A DNA stretch of 64,000 nt, taken from positions 124,001-188,000 of the forward strand of contig NZ_CP023694.1 of the NCBI RefSeq assembly GCF_008705135.1. Direction: 5' to 3'. Positions 54,558 to 63,113 of the stretch are shown piece after piece (position 1 is the stretch's first letter; the number at the start of each line of letters is the position of its first letter). This DNA comes from Streptomyces coeruleorubidus (GTDB lineage: Bacteria > Actinomycetota > Actinomycetes > Streptomycetales > Streptomycetaceae). The position numbers were made by a program, and so were the translations under genes. The notes below the pieces were generated by a model. The model saw only the letters and a list, made by a program, of their open reading frames with translations. It ran no database searches and was not told the DNA's origin.

Positions 54558-55466
54558 TCAACCGGCCTTTCGGCGCGGCGCGTTCAGCCGGTCCAGTTCC
54601 CCGTCCGTGAGGCGGATCGCACTCGCCGCCACGTTCTCCACGAGGTGGTCGGGGTTGCCGGTGCCGGGGATGGCGAGCACATGCGGGCCCTGGTGCAGGG
54701 TCCAGGCGATGCGGATCTGCGCGTGGCTCGCGCCGTGGGCGCGGGCCACGGCCCGCACCTCCTCGTCATGGGCGGTGGTGGCGCCGCGCTCGCCGCCCTC
54801 GCCGGCGACGGCGTAGAACGGCACGAAGGCGATGCCCTGTTCGCCGCAGATCCGCAGCAGTTCGTCGGAGGCGGGATCGGGGCGGTCGAGGGCGTACCGG
54901 TTCTGCACGCAGACCACCGGCGCGATGGCCTGCGCCTCGGCGAGGTGGCGGGGCTCGACGTTGGAGATTCCCAGGTGGCGTATCAGGCCCGCCTCGCGCA
55001 GTTCGGCGAGGGCGCCGAAGTGCTCGGCGATCGAGTCGTAGGAAGGCATCCGGCGCAGGTTGACCACGTCCAGGTGGTCGCGGCCGAGCTGGCGCAGGTT
55101 CTCCTCTACGTGGGCGCGCAGGTCCTCGGGACGGGCCGAGGTGCCCCACTCCCCCGACCAGGTCCGGTACGGGCCCACCTTGGTGACGATGACCAGGTCG
55201 TCGGGGTACGGCGCCAGCGCGGTGTTGATGAGTTCGTTGGCGGAGCGCAGCGACGAGAAGTAGAAGGCAGCCGTGTCGATGTGGTTCACGCCCAGCTCGA
55301 TTGCCTCGCGCAGAACGGCGATCGACCGGTCGCGGTCACTCGGAGTGCCGAGATGGAAGGCGGCGCTGCCCGTCAGCCGCATCGCGCCGAAGCCGAGGCG
55401 GTGGACGGGCAGGTCGCCGAGTTTCCAGGTTCCCGCGGCGTCCGCGGTGATCGTCTGTGAGCTCAT
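54558..55466 (-). CDS. Aldo/keto reductase
   Basis: 302 residues. LGFGAMRLTG, NHIDTAAFYFSSLRSANEL (Asp, Tyr), VIVTKVGPYRTW (Lys) and a VIAIPGTGNPDHL-like cofactor site (here LAIPGTGNPDHLVENV). The fourth tetrad residue, usually His, lies in LDVVNLRRMP, where His is not seen; this variant (Asn-Leu-Arg) is common in this subgroup. Substrate unknown. Confidence 0.88.
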   Translation of the reverse strand: MSSQTITADAAGTWKLGDLPVHRLGFGAMRLTGSAAFHLGTPSDRDRSIAVLREAIELGVNHIDTAAFYFSSLRSANELINTALAPYPDDLVIVTKVGPYRTWSGEWGTSARPEDLRAHVEENLRQLGRDHLDVVNLRRMPSYDSIAEHFGALAELREAGLIRHLGISNVEPRHLAEAQAIAPVVCVQNRYALDRPDPASDELLRICGEQGIAFVPFYAVAGEGGERGATTAHDEEVRAVARAHGASHAQIRIAWTLHQGPHVLAIPGTGNPDHLVENVAASAIRLTDGELDRLNAPRRKAG

Positions 55467-55493
55467 CGGTGGAGTCTCACACAGGCCTCGCCG

Positions 55494-56383
55494 TCAGCAG
55501 TACAGGTTTCCGCCGGGTGACGTCCCGAGGATCTGCGTGAACCGCTGGTAGTTGTTCACACGGCTCTGCACCTGCGCCGGGTTCTTGCCGTCGCACTCCA
55601 GGGAGCCGTTGATGCTGCGGATGGTCTGGCCGAATCCGGCGCCGTTCACCATGGCGTTGTGCGGGGTCATGGTGCCGGGGCCGGTCTGGGTGTTCCAGTA
55701 CCACAGGGCCGTCTTCCAGGCGACGGCCGCGTCGTTCTGGACCAGCCAGGGGTTGTTCAGCAGGTCGATGCCGAGCGCGTCGCCCGCGGCCTTGTAGTTG
55801 AAGTTCCAGCTGAGCTGGATCGGGCCGCGCCCGTAGTAGGCGGCCTGGCCGGCCGGACAGCCGTAGGGGCGGCTCCAGTCGCAGTAGTGCGGGTAGTTGG
55901 CCGTGTTCTGCTCCACCACGTGGACCAAACCGCCGGTCTCGTGGCTGACGTTGGCGAGGAAGGCGGCGGCTTCCTGCTTCTTCACCGTGTCGCTGCCGGT
56001 GTTGGCGAAACCGGGGTAGGCGCTCAGGGCGGCGGTGAGACCGCTGTAGGTGTAGAAGGGATTCCGGTTCGGGAACATCTGCTTGAACTCGCCTCGGTCA
56101 CGACGAAGCGCGCGTTGGGCGTGCCCGGACCGCTGTCGCAGGCGTAGGGCTCCCAGTACCAGGTGCTGATGGTCGGGTCGTAGCCCGGGTTGGCGTGCTC
56201 GGCTCTGTACGCCTTGCCGTCGGTGTAGCGGACGATGTCGCCGGCGGCGTACGACTTCCCGGCGACCCAGTTGGGATAGCTGGAGCACGCGGCGGCGGAG
56301 GCGTTGGTGGCGGGCAGGAGCACCGGCGCGGTGCCCGCGAGGGCGAGGGCGGCCAGGACGGCGGAGACACGGCGTCTCGACAC
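55494..56383 (-). pseudogene. Secreted GH19 chitinase with CBM5/12 module, one frameshift
   Basis: The start is a GTG at 56383 with AAAGGAG 8 nt upstream. A signal peptide ending NASAAA is followed by a chitin-binding module (YPNWVAGKSYAAGDIV, WYWEPYAC). Near 56089-56094 one base is missing, between FVVTEA and EFKQMFPNR, shifting the frame. The GH19 domain is otherwise whole: FLANVSHETGG (catalytic Glu), YYGRGPIQLSWNFNYKAAG and NNYQRFTQILG. It also has DasR-like promoter repeats. It is either a recent pseudogene or a sequencing error in a working chitinase. Confidence 0.85.
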
Positions 56384-57102
56384 GGGATCAACTCCTTTGC
56401 GGGACACGGCCGCACCCGTCGCGGGCAGGGCGGAGCAGAGCCTTCGCCGCACGCACCGGGAGGACCGGTCACGGCGTGGGCGCGGCCGTGGTGGGGGGTG
56501 TCGGAGGCACACTCAACCGCGTTGGTCTGTACCAGTCAAGGGTGTAGACCAGTCATCTGTGCACCGGACGGCTCGGCCGCGCCCGGGGAGGTCGCCGGCG
56601 GGCTTGGGCGTCGTGCAGGGCGTCACGGGCTGGCGCATCACCTCGGTGCGCCAGGCACGGGCGGGCAACGACTTTGTCTGGCCGCGGCGTACGGCACGGG
56701 CGGCCTGCGGGTACGCGCACCGGTCCGACGGGGCTGTCGCCGGCGAGGTCTGTCTCCCGCTCAACGCGGCCCGCCACGGCATCGAGGCACCCGCCCTCGG
56801 CAGCCTCGGCGAGTCCTTACGAGGGTGTGCTTTTGCAGGCCGCGCCGCTGAAGCTGGCCGGGACGCTGCACGGATCGGCGATCGGCACGGCGGCGGGCGC
56901 GGTGTCGTACGAGGGCCCGCGCGGACTGTTGCACCTGGGGGACAGCCATGTCCGCAGCGCATCTAACCGGCCTGCGCCGACGGGCTCGACTTCGACGTGC
57001 TGACGGAACTGGACCTGCGCGGCGCGCGTCCTCGACGGGGTCGGTCGGACGACACACCCCGGGATCGACACCCCGCGCCGCGGGAGCGCGAGAATTCCTC
57101 CC
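56384..57102. other. Chitinase promoter followed by unassigned coding-like fragments
   Basis: 719 bp. Besides the DasR-like sites, plus-strand text such as AGEVCLPLNAARHGIEAP and, in another frame, AAPLKLAGTLHGSAIGTAAG looks like a protein broken by a frameshift near 56815, with no start signal. I cannot identify it. Confidence 0.35.
56523..56551 (-). promoter_or_regulatory. Two DasR/chitinase-type 12-bp repeats
   Basis: TGGTCTGTACCA (56523-56534) and GGGTGTAGACCA (56540-56551), 17 bp apart, each close to the TGGTCTAGACCA element bound by DasR and known as paired repeats in Streptomyces chitinase promoters. They lie 140-170 bp upstream of the chitinase start. Confidence 0.75.
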
Positions 57103-58167
57103 ATGAGCTCCGCATCCCTCGCCTCCCCGCCCCATCCCCTCGTCACCCGCGCACAGCGGCTGGCGCACGATCTCCTCGTCCCGCAGGCCGAACGCGTCGA
57201 CCAGGAGGGGGTGCCGGCGAGCCACATCGAGGCGGTGCGGCGGTCGGGTCTGCTCGGGCTGGGCGCGCCGAAGGAGTACGGCGGGGCGGACGCGCCCGCC
57301 GCCGTGGCGCGGGAGGTCGCGGAGATCCTGGCCGGGGCGTGCTGTTCCACATGGTTCGTGCAGACACAGCACCACACTCCGGTGAAGCTGCTCGCCACAT
57401 ACGACTCGCCGGTCCGGGAGAAGCTGCTGCGCCCGCTGGCGACCGGCGAGTCGCTGGCCGGTATCGCGTACGCGCACGTCCGTGCCTTTCCCCACGTGCC
57501 CGTGCGGGCAGTGCCCGAGCGGGGCGGCTGGCGCTTCGAGGGCAGGGTGCCCTGGTACACGGGCTGGGGTCTGAACGACGTGATGCTGCTGGCGGGTGTG
57601 ACGGACACGGCCGAGGTGGTGTTCGTCGGCGCCGAGGCCCGCGAACAACCAGGGATGCGTCCGTCGGCGCCGATGCGGCTCGCGGCGCTCACCGCCGCCC
57701 GTACGGTCTCCCTGGAGCTGGACGGCCTGTGGGCGCCGGAGGACGCGGTCGTGCTGCGCACCCCGCAGGAGCAGTTCGCCCTGGTCGATCTGCCCAGGGC
57801 CGCCAACACCAGTCCGGCCGTGTTCGGAGTGGCGAGCGCGGCGCTCGACCTGGTGGCGGACACCCCGGACGGCCGGGAGCCGGCCCGGGCACTGCGGGCC
57901 CGGCTCGACGAGGTCCGGCGGGAGGCCTACGCCCTGGCCGACCACCCCGTCCCGCACGAGTGCGTGCCGGAACGCCTGGCGCTGAAGACACGGGCGTACG
58001 ACGTGCTGAGGGCGGCCACGACCGCCGCGATCGTGGCCGGGGGCGGCCGGTCCATGGCCCTGGACAGCCGGGCGCAGCGGCTGGCACGCGAGGGGATGTT
58101 CCTGCTCGTGCAGGCCCAGACGGCCGAGGCACGCCGGACGCACCTCGGCGCGCTGGCGTCCGGCTAG
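57103..58167 (+). CDS. Acyl-CoA dehydrogenase-family oxidoreductase
   Basis: 354 residues. N-terminal helices (LVPQAERVDQEGVPASHIEAV, GLLGLGAPKEYGGAD), a middle beta domain (GIAYAHVRAFPHV, VPWYTGWG) and a shortened C-terminal helical domain. It is shorter than classic members (about 380) and resembles the flavin monooxygenase/HpaB-like side of the family. A GAGAAT hexamer 8-13 nt before the ATG suggests a leaderless mRNA. Substrate unknown. Confidence 0.85.
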   Translation: MSSASLASPPHPLVTRAQRLAHDLLVPQAERVDQEGVPASHIEAVRRSGLLGLGAPKEYGGADAPAAVAREVAEILAGACCSTWFVQTQHHTPVKLLATYDSPVREKLLRPLATGESLAGIAYAHVRAFPHVPVRAVPERGGWRFEGRVPWYTGWGLNDVMLLAGVTDTAEVVFVGAEAREQPGMRPSAPMRLAALTAARTVSLELDGLWAPEDAVVLRTPQEQFALVDLPRAANTSPAVFGVASAALDLVADTPDGREPARALRARLDEVRREAYALADHPVPHECVPERLALKTRAYDVLRAATTAAIVAGGGRSMALDSRAQRLAREGMFLLVQAQTAEARRTHLGALASG

Positions 58168-58515
58168 CCGAGGCGGGGCAGCACCGACGGCTTGGACGAA
58201 GGCGGGGTCGTTGGTGTAGTTGGCGATGCCGCCGGCGTGGTCGAGGAGCTGCCGCAGGACGATCTCGTCACCGTCGTAGCCGTTGCCCCGCACCAGGCCC
58301 CGGCAGCCACCGCTCGACCGTGTCGTCCAGGCTCAGTCTGCCTTCGGCCTCCAGTTGGAGCACGCCCTTGCCGATCAGGTCGCGCAGTGCCGTGCGGGTC
58401 GCCTCGTGGTCGCGTTGCGGCTGTGCCGCGTGCGCGGACGGGGCGAGTGCCGCCGTTCCGGCCGCAGCGCCACGGCCAGGCCGAATGAGACAGTGCGTGA
58501 AGCCCGCTGCTTCAT
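58164..58515 (-). pseudogene. Decayed secreted serine hydrolase (beta-lactamase/DD-peptidase fold)
   Basis: Fragments in different frames: a signal peptide from the ATG at 58515 (MKQRASRTVSFGLAVA), then AAGTAALAPSAHAA, LEAEGRLSLDDTVERWLPG, and YDGDEIVLRQLLDHAGGIAN. The segment with the catalytic Ser-x-x-Lys is deleted and the gene ends soon after. At least two frameshifts. Clearly dead. Confidence 0.8.
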
Positions 58516-58618
58516 GGGTGTGTGCCTCCCGTTCACCGAGGGGCAGGGCTAGCCCCTCGGTGCGGATGACGCCCAACACGGGCTTCTGGGTTGATCGTTG
58601 GGGCGGGAGGCCGAGGTC

Positions 58619-59782
58619 CTAGCTGGCGAAGGGTGCGAGCACGGCGGGTTCGGTGGGTGCGGTGGGCGCGGCGTCCTTGTCCGCGGGGTGCCGCCACAGC
58701 CCTTGCGCGGCGAGGCGCGGGAGCACGCCCTCGCCGAACCAGTACGCCTCCTCCAGGTGGGGGTAGCCGGAGAGGATGAACTCGTCGATACCGAGGGCCT
58801 GGTACTCCTTGATCCGCTCCGCGACCTCGTCGTGGCTGCCGACCAGGGCAGTGCCCGCGCCGCCGCGCACCAGGCCGATGCCGGCCCACAGGTTGGGGTG
58901 GATCTCCAGGCGCTCGCGGCTGCCGCCGCCGTGCAGGGCGAGCATGCGCCGCTGGCCCTCGGACTCGCTGCGGGCTAGCCCGGCCTGCACCGACGCCACG
59001 GTCTCCGGGTCGAATCCGTCCAGCAGCCGGTTCGCCTCTGCCCAGGCCTGCTCGGCGGTGTCGCGGGTGATGACGTGCAGCCGGATGCCGAAACGGAGGG
59101 TGCGACCCTCGGCGGCGGCCAGCGAACGGATCCGGTCGAGCTTCTCGGCGACCTGGGCGGGCGGCTCACCCCAGGTGAGATAGACGTCGGCGTGCCGGGC
59201 GGCGATCTCACCGGCGATGGGCGAGGAGCCGCCGAAGTACACCTGGGGAACGGGGTCGGGCACGCGGGAGAGTTTCGCGCCCTGCACCTGGAGGTGCTCA
59301 CCGTCCAGGTCGACGGACCGGCCCCGCCACAACTCCCTTACTACATGCAGGAATTCACCGGTCCTGCGGTACCGGCTGTCCTTGTCCAGGAAGTCGCCGA
59401 AGGCGCGTTGTTCCTGGTTCTCGCCGCCGGTGACGACGTTGAGCAGCAGCCGTCCGCCGGTCTGCCGCTGGAAGGTGGAAGCCATCTGCGCGGCCAGGGT
59501 GGGCGAGATCAGTCCGGGCCGGAAGGCTACGAGGAACTTCAGGCGTTCGGTGTGCTGGCTGACCATCGCCGTGGTGAGCCACGCGTCCTCGCACCAGGCG
59601 CCGGTGGGTGTGAGGGCCCCGGCGAAGCCCACCTCCTCGGCGGCGCGGGCGATCTGGCTCAGGTAGGCGACCGTCGGCGGCCGGTCCCGGCCGGATGCGG
59701 TGGCCGGGGTGCCGTGGCCGCCGCCGACGACATGGCGGCTGTCGCCGTTGGTGGGCAGGAACCAGTGGAAGGTGAGGGACAC
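58619..59782 (-). CDS. ssuD: FMNH2-dependent alkanesulfonate monooxygenase (SsuD-like LLM oxidoreductase)
   Basis: 387 residues from a GTG with GGAG 7 nt upstream. Bacterial luciferase-like barrel with FHWFLPTNGDSR, GALTPTGAWCEDAWL, NVVTGGENQEQRAFGDFLD and a terminal LSGYPHLEEAYWFGEGVLP, all typical of SsuD. It releases sulfite from alkanesulfonates using FMNH2 and O2. It is second in the ssuE-ssuD operon (51 bp gap). No ABC transporter is adjacent. Confidence 0.93.
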   Translation of the reverse strand: MSLTFHWFLPTNGDSRHVVGGGHGTPATASGRDRPPTVAYLSQIARAAEEVGFAGALTPTGAWCEDAWLTTAMVSQHTERLKFLVAFRPGLISPTLAAQMASTFQRQTGGRLLLNVVTGGENQEQRAFGDFLDKDSRYRRTGEFLHVVRELWRGRSVDLDGEHLQVQGAKLSRVPDPVPQVYFGGSSPIAGEIAARHADVYLTWGEPPAQVAEKLDRIRSLAAAEGRTLRFGIRLHVITRDTAEQAWAEANRLLDGFDPETVASVQAGLARSESEGQRRMLALHGGGSRERLEIHPNLWAGIGLVRGGAGTALVGSHDEVAERIKEYQALGIDEFILSGYPHLEEAYWFGEGVLPRLAAQGLWRHPADKDAAPTAPTEPAVLAPFAS

Positions 59783-59833
59783 GGGGATCTCCGATCGATG
59801 TGGAACGTTCGTCGGCGCGGCGGCCGGCGGGTG

Positions 59834-60388
59834 TCAGCCCGCCACGGCCAGGAGCGGGGTGCGGTCGAGCGCCGCGGAGAACTGGTCGACGACCTGGGCG
59901 AGCGCCTCGGTGGCGGCCGGCGCGACGGACAGGAATCCGTCGTCGTGCACGGTGATGTCCTTGTCGAGGGTGAACCAGCCCTGCACTATGTGGGCCGCGC
60001 CCATGGAGGTGAGCACCGGGCGCAGGGCGTAGTCGATGGCGAGGACATGGGCGATGCTGCCGCCGGTGGCCAGCGGCAGCACGGTCTTGCCGGTGAGTGC
60101 GTACTGCGGGAGCAGGTCCAGCAGTGCCTTGAGGACACCGGAGTAGGAGGCCTTGTAGACGGGGGTGCCGACGACGACGCCGTCGGCACGTGCGAACAGG
60201 TCTGTGGCCTCGACGATCGCGGGGTGCCGGAAGTCCGCGCCCAGCAGCGCCTCGGCGGGGATGGCGCGGACGTCGAGGGGGATCACGTCATGGCCCTGCG
60301 CGGACAGCCGCTCGTCCAGGTGACGCAGAAGTCGGCCGGTGCGGGAGGATGCGGAGGGGCTGCCGGAGACGGACAGGACGGTGGCCAT
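59834..60388 (-). CDS. ssuE: NAD(P)H-dependent FMN reductase (SsuE/MsuE-like)
   Basis: 184 residues. A flavodoxin-like fold with the phosphate loop VSGSPSASSRTGRLL, and GTPVYKASYSGVLKALLDLLP and LPLATGGSIAHVLAIDYALRP, as in SsuE. It supplies FMNH2 to SsuD. A 190-nt leader with a sulfur-type leader peptide and hairpin lies upstream. Confidence 0.93.
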   Translation of the reverse strand: MATVLSVSGSPSASSRTGRLLRHLDERLSAQGHDVIPLDVRAIPAEALLGADFRHPAIVEATDLFARADGVVVGTPVYKASYSGVLKALLDLLPQYALTGKTVLPLATGGSIAHVLAIDYALRPVLTSMGAAHIVQGWFTLDKDITVHDDGFLSVAPAATEALAQVVDQFSAALDRTPLLAVAG

Positions 60389-60427
60389 GGGGTCTCTTTC
60401 CGGGAGAGGGCGCGACTGCGCGTGGGA

Positions 60428-60485
60428 ACGCCGAATTCAGGGACGCCGCATTCAACGGGCGTGACTGAGTGCGGAATTCAGGCGT
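60428..60485 (-). promoter_or_regulatory. Nested hairpin in the ssuE leader (candidate attenuator)
   Basis: Outer arms ACGCC(T)GAATTC and GAATTCGGCGT pair over 11 bp with one bulge; inside the loop CCGCA and TGCGG pair. It lies between the leader peptide stop and ssuE, 40-100 nt before the start codon. Confidence 0.45.
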
Positions 60486-60578
60486 GAGGAAAAGGCACCG
60501 CGGATGACGTGCCGTCGGCGCGACGTTGATCAGCCGACGGCGATTACGGCGGTGAGGAGAAGCGGCGAGCCGGGAGAC

Positions 60579-60656
60579 TCAGGCTGCGGCGCAACAGGAA
60601 GCGCTGGAGACGCGCGCGAGGTCGACATGGCGTCGCCGCGTGAGGTCCAGTCGCAT
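60579..60656 (-). CDS. Cysteine-rich leader peptide of the ssu operon
   Basis: 25 residues, MRLDLTRRRHVDLARVSSAS followed by CCAAA. The RRHVDL(x)RVSSA(x)C pattern is that of the small leader peptides found before sulfur and cysteine genes in Streptomyces. Two adjacent Cys codons near the end would stall ribosomes when charged tRNA-Cys is scarce. It begins a few bases after the predicted transcription start. Confidence 0.85.
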   Translation of the reverse strand: MRLDLTRRRHVDLARVSSASCCAAA

Positions 60657-60725
60657 GGTCATGCCATGGATCGTGGCAGTGGAAGACGACGGCCGTCAAG
60701 GAGATCGCGGCTCGTCTCGTATCCC

Positions 60726-60770
60726 GGACCCTGGATTTCGGGACCTTGGATTTCAGGACCCTGGAATTCA
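60726..60770. repeat. Three 15-bp direct repeats upstream of the ssu promoter
   Basis: GGACCCTGGATTTCG, GGACCTTGGATTTCA, GGACCCTGGAATTCA; each pair differs at two or three positions. They end at the stop codon of the upstream hypothetical gene. Their place just before the -35 suggests activator sites, but they may be simple repeats. Confidence 0.6.
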
Positions 60771-61172
60771 GTCGTCGTCCGACGGGACCACTACGAGGAA
60801 GGCGTCCGACTCCAGGTCCATCACGACGGTGGCCGGCTCGCCCTCGGCGCGGCGGCGCGCCGCGTACTCCTCCGCCGGCCATGATCCGCGCGGAGCTCCC
60901 GCCGGGAACCGCTCCAACACCTTCGCGCCGATGGCCGCAGACACGTCCGCTGCCCTCCCCTGTCCCGCGCCGCCGCCCGGCGACGTCGATCGGTCACTGT
61001 CGTACACATCCGGTTGCCCCCGATCCGCCTGGACATGTACCGCCCGGTAGAAGTTCGCGCCTCCACCAACCTCTACACATAAAGGAAAAGTAAGCGCAGA
61101 ATGAACATACGCGGCGCTTACCGCACACCCCACCAGACGCGGTCGCCCTGCAAGACGAAGGAGACGAATCAT
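60768..61172 (-). CDS. Hypothetical acidic protein, start uncertain
   Basis: The C-terminal 90 residues have a strong coding pattern (KVLERFPAGAPRGSWPAEEY, VVMDLESDAFLVVVPSDDD). The only in-frame ATG (61172) overlaps the start of the divergent SPW gene and gives an unlikely N-terminus. The true start may be a rare codon near 61070, or the 5' end may be lost. Family not recognised. Confidence 0.4.
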   Translation of the reverse strand: MIRLLRLAGRPRLVGCAVSAAYVHSALTFPLCVEVGGGANFYRAVHVQADRGQPDVYDSDRSTSPGGGAGQGRAADVSAAIGAKVLERFPAGAPRGSWPAEEYAARRRAEGEPATVVMDLESDAFLVVVPSDDD

Positions 61173-61611
61173 GGCCAACGTCTCGCCCACCAGAGGTGAC
61201 ATCACCAGCCACCCTGATGCCTCCGAGATGCGGGATCGGTACGCCCGCGTGCTCGGCGGTCGCGATGTGGCGCTCGTGGACGGACCGGTGTTCCTGCTCG
61301 GTCTGTACTGCGCGGCCTCCCCGTGGATAGTCCACTACACGACCAGCCAGCCGCCGCTCGTGACACACAACCTGATCATGGGCATCGCGATCGGCCTCCT
61401 GGCGCTCGGGTTCACTCGCGCTCCGGAGCGTATGTACGGCCTGAGCTGGGCCATGTGCGCACTCGGGGTGTGGATGATCATTTCGCCGTGGGTCGTCGGC
61501 GAGAGCCCGGACGCCGGCGTCGTGTGGAACAACATCATCATCGGTGCACTGGCCGTGATCCTGGGGTTGGTGTGCGCCGGCACGGCGGCGAAGGCCTCCT
61601 CGAGGTCCTAG
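61171..61611 (+). CDS. SPW repeat membrane protein
   Basis: 146 residues with GAAGGAG before the ATG. Four hydrophobic helices and two SPW motifs (CAASPWIVHY and IISPWVVG) define the family. Function unknown; often near stress genes, here followed by a GlsB-type protein 126 bp on. Confidence 0.92.
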   Translation: MANVSPTRGDITSHPDASEMRDRYARVLGGRDVALVDGPVFLLGLYCAASPWIVHYTTSQPPLVTHNLIMGIAIGLLALGFTRAPERMYGLSWAMCALGVWMIISPWVVGESPDAGVVWNNIIIGALAVILGLVCAGTAAKASSRS

Positions 61612-61737
61612 ACCCAGCGGAAACGATGCCGAAGGCCGGTCCGCGCCCCGGACCGGCCGCTCCATGTCCGCAGCGGAGTGTCCCGGCCGGCCAAGGGCAC
61701 AAGCACTACAGCGGGGTCCTGAGGAGAAGGGGCGGAG

Positions 61738-62001
61738 ATGGAGATCGACGGCATCATCAGTGCCATCGTGATCGGCATCGTCATCGGCGTCCTGGGCCGG
61801 CTCGTGGTCCCGGGCCGTCAGCGGATCGGAATCCTGTGGACGATCCTCGTCGGCATCATCGCCGCGTTGGTCGGCTCCGCGATCGCCGCCGCGTTCGACG
61901 TCGCCGACACCAACGGCGTCGACTGGGTCGAGTGGCTCATCCAGATCGGCCTGGCCGCGCTCGGCGTGGCCGCACTGGACCGCTCGAAGGCACGCCGCTG
62001 A
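61738..62001 (+). CDS. GlsB/YeaQ/YmgE-family stress-response membrane protein
   Basis: 87 residues, three hydrophobic helices with glycine-rich packing (IIGxxxG-like: IVIGIVIGVLGRLVVPG, GIIAALVGSAIAAAF). The family (transglycosylase-associated protein) is induced by envelope and acid stress in many bacteria. Same strand as the SPW gene. Confidence 0.88.
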   Translation: MEIDGIISAIVIGIVIGVLGRLVVPGRQRIGILWTILVGIIAALVGSAIAAAFDVADTNGVDWVEWLIQIGLAALGVAALDRSKARR

Positions 62002-62129
62002 CCGCGTATGCCGGCGACGGCGTCACGACAGCGACAGCGACAGCACGTACGTGACACGAGAAAGGCACCTGGCACCCGGCGTGCCGTGACCTGGCGGCCC
62101 GGCACGCCGGACCCGTGTGCCCGCCGGCA

Positions 62130-63053
62130 TCAGCGGCCCGCCGACCGCATCGCGGCGAGCCCCTCGCGGCTGGACGGGTACAGCGGCGTCCAGCCCAGCT
62201 CGCGTTCCGCCTTGGCGCAGGACACCACCAGCCGCGACGACATCACCGTGTGCATGTACGACATGGGTTTCACCAGCCACAGCGGTACGGTCAGCGGCTT
62301 CGGTAGCCCGAACACCCCGGCCACGCTCTCGACATGGGCGCGAAGGCCGAGCGGGGTGCGGTCGGCGATGTTGTACGCCTGCCCGGGCCTGCCCCGTTCC
62401 ACGGCGGCGACCACCGCGCGGGCCGCGTCGGTGAGTTCCACCCACGGCAGCACCCGGCCGCGGTCGGCGGGCACGGGCAGTTGCCGCCTGCGCAGCAGGG
62501 GCAGCAGGGCGTCGGTGCCGCCGGGGCCGTAGAACAGGCCGAAGCGGAGCGCGATGCCCTCCAGCGCCTCGGTCTCGAAGGCGAGCCGCTCCTTGGTCCG
62601 CATGGCCGCGATGTGCCGCTCCAGGTGCGGCGTCCTGCCGCGCGGGCCGAAGGGGTCGTCTTCGGTGACCGGGCGGTCACCGTGATCCCCGTAGCCGTAG
62701 CCGAAGACCATGGACTCCACGACGAAGCGGCGGGCACCGGTGACCCGGGCGGCTTCGAGGAGGTGGGCCGTGCCCTCCGTGCGCAGCGCGTCGGTGGCGA
62801 ACATGTCCCGGTCGCGCATGGGGGGCTTGCGCAGCGCGGTCGCGGCATGGATCACGGTGTCGAAGTGGTGTCCGTCGACGGCGCGCAGCAGCGTGTCGCG
62901 GTCCATGAGGTCGGCGCGGATGCCGTTGCCGGGGCTCCTGCCGAGTCCGGTGACCTTGTGGCCGGCCTCGGTCAGGGCGCGGGTGACGTGCCGGCCGAGG
63001 ACGCCGCTCGCGCCGGCGAGGAGGATGCTCTGGTTCTTCTGGATCGTCGTCAT
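62130..63053 (-). CDS. NAD-dependent epimerase/dehydratase (extended SDR)
   Basis: 307 residues from the ATG at 63053 (another lies two codons up). Rossmann motif LLAGASGVLGRHV (GxxGxxG), VIHAAT, and a YGYG-type active-site region (VFGYGYGDHG), where the canonical YxxxK is not clear; a Lys follows in MRTKERLAFE. Substrate unknown; similar proteins act on nucleotide sugars or ketones. Confidence 0.85.
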   Translation of the reverse strand: MTTIQKNQSILLAGASGVLGRHVTRALTEAGHKVTGLGRSPGNGIRADLMDRDTLLRAVDGHHFDTVIHAATALRKPPMRDRDMFATDALRTEGTAHLLEAARVTGARRFVVESMVFGYGYGDHGDRPVTEDDPFGPRGRTPHLERHIAAMRTKERLAFETEALEGIALRFGLFYGPGGTDALLPLLRRRQLPVPADRGRVLPWVELTDAARAVVAAVERGRPGQAYNIADRTPLGLRAHVESVAGVFGLPKPLTVPLWLVKPMSYMHTVMSSRLVVSCAKAERELGWTPLYPSSREGLAAMRSAGR

Positions 63054-63113
63054 GACCATGCGACGGATCGGGCGGGCGTGGATGTGACATCCGGGCGGGG
63101 AGCGGGCGGCCGG

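Larger units (their letters stand above)
60389..60767 (-). promoter_or_regulatory. ssuE-ssuD leader and promoter region
   Basis: On the minus strand, in order: three 15-bp tandem repeats (60726-60770), a TTGACG -35-like hexamer (60694-60699), CACGAT 18 bp on (60670-60675), the leader peptide ORF (60579-60656), then a nested hairpin (60428-60485) before the ssuE start. The layout suggests control of transcription elongation by translation of the leader peptide. Confidence 0.6.

Noticed and set aside
60726..60770. CRISPR-like array
   Set aside because: The three 15-bp repeats are contiguous with no spacers and no cas genes are present.
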